Both the position numbers and the translations under genes were made by a program. 64,000 nt of DNA from Modestobacter sp. L9-4 (GTDB taxonomy: Bacteria > Actinomycetota > Actinomycetes > Mycobacteriales > Geodermatophilaceae): NCBI RefSeq assembly GCF_019112525.1, contig NZ_CP077800.1, positions 62,001-126,000 of the forward strand, read 5' to 3'. Shown here in pieces: positions 25,036 through 32,253 of this stretch. The notes below the pieces were generated by a model. That model was not told the DNA's origin, searched no databases, and worked only from the letters and a program-made list of their open reading frames with translations. Within the stretch, counting starts at the first letter, position 1. The number at the start of each line of letters is the position of its first letter.

Positions 25036-25659
25036 ATGCGCAGCAAGCTCATCATCGCCACGACCGCGGGCGTGCTGACCCTGGGGGGACTGGCCGTGGC
25101 CGTCCCCGCCCTGGCCGACTCCGGCGCCACCGGGTCGGCGGTGGACCGGATCACCACGGCGCTGTCCGGCCTGGTGTCCGACGGGTCGCTGACGCAGGAG
25201 CAGGCCGACGAGGTCGCCACCACGCTGGACGGCGCGGGCATCGGCGGTCCCGGCCCCGGCGGGCACGGTCCCGGGGGCCCCGGTGGTCACGGCCCCGGTG
25301 GGGGCCGGCTGGAGCTCTCGGCGGCCGCCACCGCCCTGGGCATCAGCGAGGACGACCTGCGCACCGCCCTGGACGTCGAGGGCACCAGCCTCGCCGACGT
25401 CGCCGCGCAGCGGGGCGTGGCCGTGGACACGGTGGTCGACGCGCTGGTGACCGCCGCGAAGGCCGACATCGCCGCCGCGGTGCAGGACGGCGACCTGACC
25501 CAGGAGCAGGCAGACGCCCGGCTCGCCGACCTCACGCAGCGGGTGACCGAGCAGGTCCAGAGCGACAGCCGGGGCCCGGGCCACGGCCCCGGTCGCGGCG
25601 ACCGGGCCCCCGAGGCCACCGGGGGCACGACCGGGGACGGGGCGACCACCGAGGACTGA
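25036..25659 (+). CDS. Secreted protein with repeated LTQEQAD motif
   Basis: This 207-residue protein begins with a clear signal peptide (MRSKLIIATTAGVLTLGGLAVAVPALAD, cleavage probably after ALA). The mature part has DGSLTQEQADEVATTL (about 55-70) and DGDLTQEQADARLADL (about 155-170). These flank a Gly/Pro/His-rich linker (GPGPGGHGPGGPGGHGPGGG) and a helical region with GISEDDLRTAL. Paired LTxEQAD helices occur in secreted actinobacterial proteins of unknown function. The His-rich linker could bind metal. The tail is Gly/Thr/Asp-rich. GAGGAG lies 7 bases before the ATG. Function unknown. Confidence 0.75.
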   Translation: MRSKLIIATTAGVLTLGGLAVAVPALADSGATGSAVDRITTALSGLVSDGSLTQEQADEVATTLDGAGIGGPGPGGHGPGGPGGHGPGGGRLELSAAATALGISEDDLRTALDVEGTSLADVAAQRGVAVDTVVDALVTAAKADIAAAVQDGDLTQEQADARLADLTQRVTEQVQSDSRGPGHGPGRGDRAPEATGGTTGDGATTED

Positions 25660-25660
25660 C

Positions 25661-25745
25661 GACGTCCCCGGGGTGCTGCGCGGCGTCCCCGGGGTGCTGC
25701 GCGGCGTCCCCGGGGGTGCCGCGCGGCGTCCCCGGGTGGTCGCGG
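25661..25745. repeat. Tandem repeat, about 21 bases, four units
   Basis: Four near-identical units (25661-25681, 25682-25702, 25703-25724, 25725-25745) are built on GGCGTCCCCGGGGTGCTGCG. Each unit contains the self-complementary CCCCGGGG. They follow directly after the stop of the secreted-protein gene. They could act as a transcription end or simply be an unstable repeat. Confidence 0.75.
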
Positions 25746-25815
25746 CCGACGTCGGGACGCGCCGCGCCACCGTGCCGCCCGGCGGGTGGGGGAGGCGCGC
25801 GACGAGACTGGGCCC

Positions 25816-26052
25816 ATGACTGCCCTCAGCGCGTTCGAGCACTGGCTCGTGGTGGTCCCCTCAGCCGGCGACCGTCAGGTCCTGACCAGCCTGCCCCGGG
25901 GCAGGGACCGCGGTCACCAGCTGCAGTGCGGCGCGTGCGACGGCGTCCTCGCGCTGGACCGGCTCCCGAAAGCCGGGCCGTCCCCGGTGATGCGGTGCGT
26001 GTCGTGCGGGTCGCTGAACGACCTGGCCCGGGAGCGTCTGCCGCAGGGCTGA
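25816..26052 (+). CDS. Small zinc-ribbon-like protein
   Basis: This 78-residue protein has two CxxC pairs, QCGACDG (about residues 38-44) and RCVSCGS (about 59-65), separated by 17 residues. This is the spacing of a zinc ribbon. The N-terminal half (SAFEHWLVVVPSAGDRQVLTSLPRGRDRGHQ) has no known motif. There is no signal peptide. The ATG at 25816 follows a GC-rich stretch without an obvious ribosome binding site. Function unknown; small zinc ribbons often mediate protein or nucleic-acid contacts. Confidence 0.65.
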   Translation: MTALSAFEHWLVVVPSAGDRQVLTSLPRGRDRGHQLQCGACDGVLALDRLPKAGPSPVMRCVSCGSLNDLARERLPQG

Positions 26053-26186
26053 GCCGCCGGGGCTGTGGGCCCGGGCCGGCGCCGGGCCGGTCACGGCACG
26101 GCGCGGCGGTGCGACCGCCCGGCGTCCACGGCCCCGCGCGGCCTCGCTCCGGTGGTCCCCGGCGTAGCGGGGACCACCGCGCGGGG

Positions 26187-26792
26187 TCAGGCGACGATCT
26201 TGGCGGTCATCTCCGCGAGCCGGCGGCCCTGGTAGCGGGCGGCCTCCAGCTCCTCCGCGGACGCGGTGGCCGACTGGCCGCCGGAGGAGGTGGAGGAGCC
26301 GTAGGGGTTGCCACCGGCGGCGAACAGCAGCGGGTCGGTGTAGCCGGGCGGCACGATGACGGCGCCGAAGTGCGTGAAGATGTTGAAGAAGGTGAGGATC
26401 GTCGACTCGTTGCCGCCGTGGGTGTTCTGCGCGCTGGTGAAGGCGGTGGCGCCCTTGTTGGCCAGCTTGCCGGTGAACCACAGGCCGCCGAGGGTGTCGA
26501 TGAACTGCTTCATCTGCGCGGCCGGCGTGCCGAAGCGGGTGGGGGAGCCCAGGGCGTAGCCGTCGGCCCACTCCATGTCGGCCGGCGTGGCCTCCTCGAC
26601 CTGGCCGGCGGTGGCGTCGACGTGCGCCTGCCACAGCGGGTTGGAGGCGATGGCCCCGGCCGGGGCGGTCTCGGGGACGCGGCGCAGCCGGACCTCGGCA
26701 CCGGCGGAGGCGGCGCCCTCGGCGATGGCGGCGGCCAGCTGGTGCACGTTGCCGGTGGACGAGTAGTAGATGACTGCGATCTTGGTGGGCAC
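26187..26792 (-). CDS. wrbA: NAD(P)H:quinone oxidoreductase, WrbA type
   Basis: This 201-residue flavodoxin-like protein matches WrbA. The FMN phosphate loop is IYYSSTGNVHQLAAAIAEGA (about residues 8-27). SPTRFGTPAAQMKQFID and LANKGATAFTSAQNTHGGNESTIL carry the isoalloxazine-binding region. YGSSTSSGGQS is the usual late motif. WrbA enzymes reduce quinones by two electrons and form tetramers in the cytoplasm. The GTG at 26792 is 6 bases after AGGAG. A TTGCCA-N17-TAGCGT promoter and an overlapping GGTTG/CAACC palindrome lie upstream, so regulation by a repressor is likely. Confidence 0.93.
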   Translation of the reverse strand: MPTKIAVIYYSSTGNVHQLAAAIAEGAASAGAEVRLRRVPETAPAGAIASNPLWQAHVDATAGQVEEATPADMEWADGYALGSPTRFGTPAAQMKQFIDTLGGLWFTGKLANKGATAFTSAQNTHGGNESTILTFFNIFTHFGAVIVPPGYTDPLLFAAGGNPYGSSTSSGGQSATASAEELEAARYQGRRLAEMTAKIVA

Positions 26793-26834
26793 GCGCGTCT
26801 CCTCGAGGAGGTGGACCAGGGGTGTGTGGCCGGG

Positions 26835-26890
26835 CGGTTGGTCAACCGCTCAACCACCTGGACGCTAGGTCCGCCGGGTGCACCTGGCAA
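26835..26890 (-). promoter_or_regulatory. wrbA promoter with palindromic operator
   Basis: On the minus strand TTGCCA (26890-26885) and TAGCGT (26867-26862) are 17 bases apart, a housekeeping-type promoter. Just downstream lies a palindrome with arms CGGTTG and CAACCG around two bases (26835-26848). TCAACC is also repeated 8 bases apart at 26842-26855. An operator overlapping the transcript start fits a redox- or quinone-responsive repressor. Confidence 0.65.
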
Positions 26891-27000
26891 GCGGGGGAGG
26901 CGCGGACGGCCCCGCCGCGCGCGGCCGGGCCGGGTGGCCCACCACGTCACCGCCGGGCACTAACCTGACCGGCGGTGACGACGGCGAGGGTGGGGATCCG

Positions 27001-27660
27001 ATGACGAGGGCGGACGGTCGGCCTGCCGACCTCCCGGGACGGGCCGGGCACCCGGTGGCGCCTGCGGCGGCGGTGAGCCGAGACGACCTCAGCGACCGGG
27101 TGCTGACGCTGCCCAACCTGCTCTCGTTCGTCCGGCTGCTGGGCGTGCCGCTGTTCCTGTGGCTGCTGCTGGGCCCGCACGCCGACGGCTGGGCGATCGT
27201 GGTGCTGGCCCTGTCCGGGGTGACCGACTGGGCCGACGGGGCGCTCGCCCGCGCGCTCGGGCAGTCCAGCCGGCTCGGTGCGCTCCTGGACCCGGCGGCC
27301 GACCGGCTCTACATCGTCGCCACCCTCGTCGCCTTCGTGCTGCGCGACGTCGTCCCGCTGTGGGTCGTGCTCGTGCTGCTGGGCCGGGAGCTGGTGCTCG
27401 GGGTGACCCTGCTGGTGCTGCGCCGGGCGGGCTGGCCGCCGCTGCAGGTGCACTACCTCGGCAAGGCAGCCACCTTCCTGCTGCTCTACGCCTTCCCGCT
27501 GCTCCTGCTGGCCGACGGCACCGGCACCGCCGCCGAGATCGCCCGGCCCATCGCCTACGCGCTCACCGTGTGGGGAGCGGCCCTCTACGTCCTGGCCGGG
27601 GCGTTCTACGTCGTCCAGGCGGCCGGGCTGCTGTCCGACGGCCGCCGGGCCCCCGCGTGA
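27001..27660 (+). CDS. CDP-alcohol phosphatidyltransferase (PgsA-like)
   Basis: This 219-residue integral membrane enzyme transfers a phosphatidyl group from CDP-diacylglycerol to an alcohol. The full signature D-x2-D-G-x2-A-R-x8-G-x3-D-x3-D is present in VTDWADGALARALGQSSRLGALLDPAAD (about residues 78-106). About five hydrophobic helices follow. In Mycobacterium tuberculosis the gene at this place in the same cluster is Rv1822 (pgsA2). The alcohol acceptor is not certain. Its TGA overlaps the GTG of the DUF881 gene. A TAACCT box at 26961 suggests a promoter about 35 bases upstream. Confidence 0.88.
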   Translation: MTRADGRPADLPGRAGHPVAPAAAVSRDDLSDRVLTLPNLLSFVRLLGVPLFLWLLLGPHADGWAIVVLALSGVTDWADGALARALGQSSRLGALLDPAADRLYIVATLVAFVLRDVVPLWVVLVLLGRELVLGVTLLVLRRAGWPPLQVHYLGKAATFLLLYAFPLLLLADGTGTAAEIARPIAYALTVWGAALYVLAGAFYVVQAAGLLSDGRRAPA

Positions 27661-28616
27661 GCGCTCCGGCACCGGGCCGGCAGCGCTCGCTGGGGGCCTC
27701 GCTGCTGGACCAGGTGCTGGCCGAGACGCTCGACCCGGCCTACGCCCGCGCCGCCGCCGACCGGGAGGCCACCGCCCGCGCGGCCGCCGCCCGGCCGGCC
27801 ACCCCCGGCCCCCGCCCGTCGTGGGTGCTGCGGCACCGCGGCCAGCTGCTGGTCGCCCTCACCCTGCTGCTGGCCGGGCTGCTCGCCTCGGTCACCTACC
27901 GCGAGGCCGCCGCCGGCGCCCAGGGCCGCGAGCAGACCCGCGAGGCGCTGCGCGACGACATCCGTGAGGAGTCCGACGTCACCGACGACCTGGTCGCCCA
28001 GCTCGAGGACCTCACCGGCCAGGTCGGCCGCACCCGCGACCAGGCCCTGGCGGCCTCCGCGACCGGCCAGCAGGCGCTGACCCGGCTGGCCGCGGTCGAG
28101 CAGGGCACCGCCGTGGTCGCGGTCTCCGGCCCGGGACTGCGGGTCACCCTCGACGACGCCCCGCCGCCGGCCGACAGCGACCCCGTCGGTGGCGCGACCG
28201 AGCAGAACCAGGCCGGGCTGGTCCAGGACGCCGACGTGCAGCTGGCGGTGAACGGGCTGTGGGCCGCCGGCGCGGAGGCGATCAGCATCAACGGCCAGCG
28301 GGTCGGCGCCACCACCGCCATCCGGCAGGCCGGCGGCGCCATCCTGGTCAACTTCCGGCCGGTCGCCCCGCCCTACGACATCGAGGCCGTGGGCGACTCC
28401 GAGGCCCTGGCGAGGGAGTTCCTGGCCGGCCCCGAGGCGGACACCCTGGCCCACCTGACCCTCGACTACGGTCTCGTGTTCGACTTCGCCCGGGTCGGCG
28501 ACCTTGACCTGCCGGCCGGGACCAGCGCCGAGCTGCGCTTCGCCCAGCCGCTGACCCCGTCCACCCCGGCCGCGACCGCACCGGCCGCGCCCGCACCGAC
28601 CACCGACGGAGGCTGA
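27657..28616 (+). CDS. DUF881 family membrane protein
   Basis: This 319-residue protein has a cytoplasmic N-terminus and one transmembrane helix (LLVALTLLLAGLLASVTY, about residues 66-83). An extracytoplasmic coiled coil (about 95-150) leads into the DUF881 domain. That domain has VVAVSGPGLRVTLDDA, LVQDADVQLAVNGLWAAGAEAISINGQRV and ILVNFRPVAPPYDIEAVG. It is the ortholog of Rv1823 by position. It forms a trio with a small basic protein and a second DUF881 protein and may belong to a cell-envelope or division complex. The GTG overlaps the preceding stop. Confidence 0.87.
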   Translation: MSAPAPGRQRSLGASLLDQVLAETLDPAYARAAADREATARAAAARPATPGPRPSWVLRHRGQLLVALTLLLAGLLASVTYREAAAGAQGREQTREALRDDIREESDVTDDLVAQLEDLTGQVGRTRDQALAASATGQQALTRLAAVEQGTAVVAVSGPGLRVTLDDAPPPADSDPVGGATEQNQAGLVQDADVQLAVNGLWAAGAEAISINGQRVGATTAIRQAGGAILVNFRPVAPPYDIEAVGDSEALAREFLAGPEADTLAHLTLDYGLVFDFARVGDLDLPAGTSAELRFAQPLTPSTPAATAPAAPAPTTDGG

Positions 28617-28619
28617 CCT

Positions 28620-28952
28620 GTGATCCCGATCCTCGGACTCGCGGTCGGCGTCGTGCTCGGCCTGCTGATCGACCCCAGCGTCCCGCTGTGGCTCCAGCCG
28701 TACCTGCCGATCGCCGTCGTGGCCGCCCTGGACGCCGTGTTCGGTGGCGTGCGGGCCCGCTTCGACCGGATCTTCGACGCCAAGGTGTTCGTGGTGTCGT
28801 TCGTGTCCAACGTGGTCGTGGCGGCCCTGATCGTCTTCCTCGGCGACCAGCTCGGGGTCGGCGCCCAGCTGTCGACCGCCGTCGTCGTGGTGCTCGGCAT
28901 CCGCATCTTCGGCAACGCCGCGGCCATCCGCCGGCACCTGTTCCGCGCATGA
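28620..28952 (+). CDS. sbp: Small basic protein (DUF1290)
   Basis: This 110-residue membrane protein has three predicted helices: ILGLAVGVVLGLLI, YLPIAVVAALDAVFGGV and a pair across VFVVSFVSNVVVAALIVFL / LSTAVVVVLGIRIFGNAAAI. It matches the Sbp/DUF1290 family (GGVRA near residue 43 and the FGNAAAIRRHLF ending). In Bacillus the sbp gene lies near ftsAZ. In mycobacteria it is Rv1824, between two DUF881 genes exactly as here. GGAGG lies 7 bases before the GTG. Molecular function is unknown. Confidence 0.88.
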   Translation: MIPILGLAVGVVLGLLIDPSVPLWLQPYLPIAVVAALDAVFGGVRARFDRIFDAKVFVVSFVSNVVVAALIVFLGDQLGVGAQLSTAVVVVLGIRIFGNAAAIRRHLFRA

Positions 28953-29983
28953 GCGGGCCGCTGCACCCCGGCGAGCAGCCGGCCGCCGGCCTGCCCGCCG
29001 AGCCGCCGGTGCACGAGCACCCCGCCGACCAGCTCCCTCCCGACCAGCCTCATACCGGGCAGCCCCTCGCCGGGCAGCCCGGCGCCGGTGCCCCGGTGGA
29101 GGACCCGGCCGTGGCCGGGCCGACGACAGGGCACGTCCTGGACCCGACGGGCCAGGAGGACCACACCGGGAACGGCGTCCCGGCCGCCGGCCCGCCGCCA
29201 GACGCGGACCCGGCCGCAGGTCCGCCACCGGACGCGGACCCGGCGCCCGCTCCGCCGTCCGGGAGCGGGGGAGCGGCCCCGCCGCGGCCCCGGCGGCGGA
29301 GGGACCCCCTCGCCGCCTCGCTGATCGGCGTCCTCACCCTGCTGCTCGGCTTCGCCTTCGCCGTCCAGGTGCGCAGCACCGACACCGACCAGCAGCTGTC
29401 CGGCGCCCGCGAGGAGGACCTCGTCCGCATCCTGGACGACGTCACCGCCCAGGAGGACCGGCTGCGCCAGGAGATCGCCGACCAGCGGGTGGCGCTGGAC
29501 TCCCTGGGCGACTCCGACACCGTCGCGGCGGCCGCCCTGCAGGAGGCCCAGCAGCGCGCGGAGACCCTCGGCATCCTCAACGGCACGCTCCCCGCCCGCG
29601 GTCCCGGCCTGGAGGTCACCATCCGGGACCCCGCCGCCCAGATCGACGTCGACGTGCTGCTCAACGCCGTCCAGGAGCTGCGCGGTGCTGGCGCGGAGAC
29701 GATGCAGATCGACGACGTCCGGATCGGGGTGAGCAGCGCCGTCACCGGTGACCCGGGCGCGCTCGCCATCGACGGACAGCCCCTGTCGGCCCCGTACACG
29801 GTGCGGGTCATCGGCTCGCCGCAGGACATGGCCACCGCCCTGGCCATCCCGGGCGGGGTGGCCACGAAGGTCGGCCGCGTCGAGGGCACGATGGAGGTCG
29901 TCCAGTCCGCCGAGGTCGTCGTCGACGCGTTGCGGCCGCTGGACGAGCCTCAATACGCTGAGCCCGCCCCGGGCGGCAACTGA
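28949..29983 (+). CDS. DUF881 family membrane protein with Pro-rich cytoplasmic tail
   Basis: This 344-residue protein starts with about 115 residues of Pro/Gly/His-rich low-complexity sequence, including GPPPDADPA repeats. One transmembrane helix (LAASLIGVLTLLLGFAFAVQV) and a coiled coil (about 145-205) follow. The DUF881 domain has GPGLEVTIRDPAAQIDVDVLLNAVQELRGAGAETMQIDDVRI. It is the positional ortholog of Rv1825. The ATG overlaps the stop of sbp. The long disordered cytoplasmic tail is the variable part of the family. It is likely a partner of the other DUF881 protein. Confidence 0.87.
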   Translation: MSGPLHPGEQPAAGLPAEPPVHEHPADQLPPDQPHTGQPLAGQPGAGAPVEDPAVAGPTTGHVLDPTGQEDHTGNGVPAAGPPPDADPAAGPPPDADPAPAPPSGSGGAAPPRPRRRRDPLAASLIGVLTLLLGFAFAVQVRSTDTDQQLSGAREEDLVRILDDVTAQEDRLRQEIADQRVALDSLGDSDTVAAAALQEAQQRAETLGILNGTLPARGPGLEVTIRDPAAQIDVDVLLNAVQELRGAGAETMQIDDVRIGVSSAVTGDPGALAIDGQPLSAPYTVRVIGSPQDMATALAIPGGVATKVGRVEGTMEVVQSAEVVVDALRPLDEPQYAEPAPGGN

Positions 29984-29990
29984 CGAAGGA

Positions 29991-30042
29991 CCTCGGTGCC
30001 CCCCACCTCACGCTCCGCGCGAGGCGGGACCCTGCACCGAGG
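29991..30042. terminator. Hairpin between DUF881 gene and gcvH
   Basis: CCTCGGTGC (29991-29999) pairs with GCACCGAGG (30034-30042), with a smaller CCTC/GAGG stem inside the loop. It lies directly after the DUF881 stop. It could end the upstream operon or form part of the gcvH leader. The glycine-riboswitch core is not visible. Confidence 0.5.
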
Positions 30043-30084
30043 CCGTTCCAGCCCCTGACCCACCACCGACCTTGGAGATGCCGC

Positions 30085-30489
30085 ATGGCCACGCCGGACG
30101 ATCGCCGTTACACCGACCAGCACGAGTGGGCGCTGGTCCAGGGCACCGAGGGTGCTGCGACGGTGGTCCGGGTCGGGATCACCGACCACGCCCAGGACGC
30201 CCTCGGCGACATCGTCTTCGTGCAGCTGCCCGAGGTCGGCGCCGACGTGGCCCCGGGCAACCCGATCGGCGAGGTCGAGTCGACCAAGTCCGTCTCCGAC
30301 GTCTACTCCCCGGTGGCCGGGGTCGTCACCGCGGTGAACGACGCGCTGGCCGACGCCCCCGAGACGGTCAACAGCGACCCCTACGGTGCCGGCTGGCTGG
30401 TCGAGGTCGAGGTGACCGGTCCCGCCGGTGACCCGACCGCGGACCTGCTGGACGCCGCCGCCTACCAGTCGCTCGTCGACGCGGGCTGA
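30085..30489 (+). CDS. gcvH: Glycine cleavage system H protein
   Basis: This 134-residue lipoyl-carrier protein shuttles the aminomethyl group of glycine between the P, T and L proteins. The lipoylation lysine is Lys68 in IGEVESTKSVSDVYSP, the family signature. YTDQHEWALV at the start and NSDPYGAGWLVEVEV near the end are typical. Length is normal. It lies in the conserved order DUF881-gcvH-garA-merR-DUF151-merR-gcvP; gcvP is 3.6 kb downstream, while gcvT is not in the window. GGAG lies 7 bases upstream of the ATG. Confidence 0.95.
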   Translation: MATPDDRRYTDQHEWALVQGTEGAATVVRVGITDHAQDALGDIVFVQLPEVGADVAPGNPIGEVESTKSVSDVYSPVAGVVTAVNDALADAPETVNSDPYGAGWLVEVEVTGPAGDPTADLLDAAAYQSLVDAG

Positions 30490-30497
30490 CCCCCGGT

Positions 30498-30523
30498 CAC
30501 CGCCGTCCACGCGGGCGGCGGTG
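30498..30523 (+). terminator. Hairpin after gcvH
   Basis: CACCGCCG (30498-30505) pairs with CGGCGGTG (30516-30523) across a 10-base loop, starting 9 bases after the gcvH stop. No T-run follows, as is usual in actinobacteria. Confidence 0.5.
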
Positions 30524-30590
30524 CGGGGATCCGGGTGCCCTCGACGGCCAGTCGGGCACCCGCCGTCCCGGTACGGCGCCCGACGATCAC

Positions 30591-30821
30591 TATCATCTCC
30601 GGCGAGGGTCGGCCCGTGATCGTCGCGGAGCCCGCCGACCCCCACCCTGTACCTGTGGTCGACCTCCAGGGGTCGGCCAGCCAGAGTTCCCATGACCCCC
30701 GGCCCGACCGTGAACCTGCGGCGGCCGACCTGCGACGGGCCAGCCGGCCCGCCGTCCGCCGGCCGACCGCGGCCGTACCACCAGGCCCGCGGCGGTGCCG
30801 TCTGCACCGGAGGAGACCCAC
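30591..30821 (+). promoter_or_regulatory. garA promoter -10 and long leader
   Basis: TATCAT at 30591-30596 is one of the best -10 boxes in the region and implies a leader of about 220 nt before the garA GTG. The leader contains repeated GGTCGGC/GCCGACC words that can pair, so it may be structured. No named riboswitch is recognised. Confidence 0.5.
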
Positions 30822-31340
30822 GTGCTCTGCACTCGATGTGGCCACCAGAACCCCGAGGGCAGCCGCTTCTGCGCGCAGTGCGGCTCGGCTCTGAGCCCGG
30901 AGCGGGTCGGCGAGTCGACCAGCATCATCCCCAAGGTCGGCGGTGAGGACTCCGGCGAGCAGTCGGAGGTCTCGGAGTCGACGGCCGACGCGCACGCCGG
31001 TGCGGTCGAGTCGCTGCCGCCGGGCTCTGCCCTGCTGGTCGTCAAGCGCGGCCCGAACGCCGGCAGCCGGTTCCTCCTCGACCAGGAGGTCACCACCGCC
31101 GGCCGGCACCCCGACAGCGACATCTTCCTCGACGACGTCACCGTCAGCCGCCGGCACGTGGAGTTCCACCGCGAGGGCGGCGGCTTCACCGTGCACGACG
31201 TGGGCAGCCTCAACGGCACCTACGTCAACCGCGAGCCCGTCGACGTCGCCTCCCTGGCTGGTGGCGACGAGGTGCAGATCGGCAAGTTCCGCCTGGTCTA
31301 CCTGACCGGGCCGCGGACGGGCGAGCCGGCCGGCTCGTGA
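30822..31340 (+). CDS. garA: FHA-domain regulator GarA (OdhI homolog)
   Basis: This 172-residue protein has an N-terminal zinc ribbon (Cys3, Cys6, Cys17, Cys20). A Ser/Thr-kinase target motif follows (GESTSII, Thr33 the likely phospho-site), then a C-terminal FHA domain with GRHPDSDIFLDDVTVSRRHVEF and VGSLNGTYVN. GarA/OdhI controls 2-oxoglutarate dehydrogenase and glutamate metabolism when unphosphorylated. Phosphorylation makes the FHA domain bind its own tail. The GTG at 30822 is 7 bases after GGAGGA and starts directly at the zinc ribbon. The position between gcvH and the MerR gene equals Rv1826-Rv1828. Confidence 0.92.
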   Translation: MLCTRCGHQNPEGSRFCAQCGSALSPERVGESTSIIPKVGGEDSGEQSEVSESTADAHAGAVESLPPGSALLVVKRGPNAGSRFLLDQEVTTAGRHPDSDIFLDDVTVSRRHVEFHREGGGFTVHDVGSLNGTYVNREPVDVASLAGGDEVQIGKFRLVYLTGPRTGEPAGS

Positions 31341-31431
31341 CCGGGCGGCTCGTCACCGGGCGCTGCGGCGCCGTGGCCGGGCCCGTCGTGGCCCGGCCCG
31401 CGGGGGAGCAGGACCTGACCGGACGCCGGTC

Positions 31432-32136
31432 GTGACGGCGGTGCCCCAGCCCGGAGCCAGCGCGGACCGGGACACCGACACCACGCCCCGCCACACGATC
31501 GGGGAGGTCCTCACCGCGCTGCGGGGGGACTTCCCGGACGTGACGATCAGCAAGATCCGCTACCTGGAGTCCGAGCAGCTGGTCCACCCGCAGCGGACGC
31601 CGTCGGGCTACCGGAAGTTCTCCCTGGCCGACGTGGCCCGGCTGCGCTTCGTGCTGTCCGCCCAGCGCGACCAGTACCTGCCCCTGCGGGTCATCAAGGC
31701 CCAGCTCGACGACCTCGACCGAGGTGCCGCCACCCCCGGCCCGCCCGGGGACGACGCCCCCGCCGCGTCCCTGCTGTCCGCGGAGGAGTTCGCCCGCGCC
31801 GCCGGGCTGACCGACGGCCAGCTGGCCGACTGCGTCGAGTTCGGGTTCGTCACCACCGACGCGCAGGGCCGCCACCGCGGCGCCGAGCTGCCGGTGGCCC
31901 GGGCCGTGGCCGGCCTGGCCCGGCACGGCATCGAGCCGCGGCACCTGCGCGTGCACCGCACCGCCGTGGAGCGGGAGGCCGCCCTGCTCGAGCAGGTGGT
32001 CACCCCGGCGCTGCGGGCCCGTTCGGAGGAGGGGCGCAGCCGCGCCACCGAGCAGCTGCAGGAACTGGCCCGGCTCTCGGCGCAGCTGCACTCGGCACTG
32101 CTGGACGCGCGCCTGCGCGAGGTCCTCGGCAGCTGA
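31432..32136 (+). CDS. ftsR: MerR-family regulator (FtsR/Rv1828-like)
   Basis: This 234-residue MerR-type regulator has an N-terminal winged helix, TIGEVLTALRGDFPDVTISKIRYLESEQLVHPQRTPSGYRKFSLADVARLRFVL (about residues 22-76). A C-terminal helical dimer and effector part follows. By sequence style and gene order it corresponds to Rv1828 of M. tuberculosis and FtsR of Corynebacterium glutamicum, which activates ftsZ. The effector is unknown. Starts at GTG 31432 or GTG 31441 are both possible. It lies downstream of garA. Confidence 0.86.
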   Translation: MTAVPQPGASADRDTDTTPRHTIGEVLTALRGDFPDVTISKIRYLESEQLVHPQRTPSGYRKFSLADVARLRFVLSAQRDQYLPLRVIKAQLDDLDRGAATPGPPGDDAPAASLLSAEEFARAAGLTDGQLADCVEFGFVTTDAQGRHRGAELPVARAVAGLARHGIEPRHLRVHRTAVEREAALLEQVVTPALRARSEEGRSRATEQLQELARLSAQLHSALLDARLREVLGS

Positions 32137-32145
32137 GGGCTGGCG

Positions 32146-32151
32146 TACCGT
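32146..32151 (+). promoter_or_regulatory. -10 box TACCGT upstream of DUF151 gene
   Basis: TACCGT shortly after the MerR stop suggests a separate promoter for the DUF151 gene, with a leader of about 95 nt. No clear -35 partner is visible. Confidence 0.35.
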
Positions 32152-32253
32152 TGCGCCGGTAGGGACAGCCGCGGACACGTGGCCCGGCGTCCCCGCCCGC
32201 GCGGCCCGGGAGGGCGGTCGTGGGTGGGGGGAGGCAGCGGAGGGGAGCCAGAC

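Noticed and set aside
25661-25745. CRISPR-like array
   Set aside because: Units are adjacent without spacers, only four in number and GC-palindromic; a simple tandem repeat fits.
29984-30084. Glycine riboswitch ahead of gcvH
   Set aside because: There is a 9-base hairpin, but the conserved glycine-riboswitch core is not visible, and the hairpin fits a terminator after the DUF881 gene.
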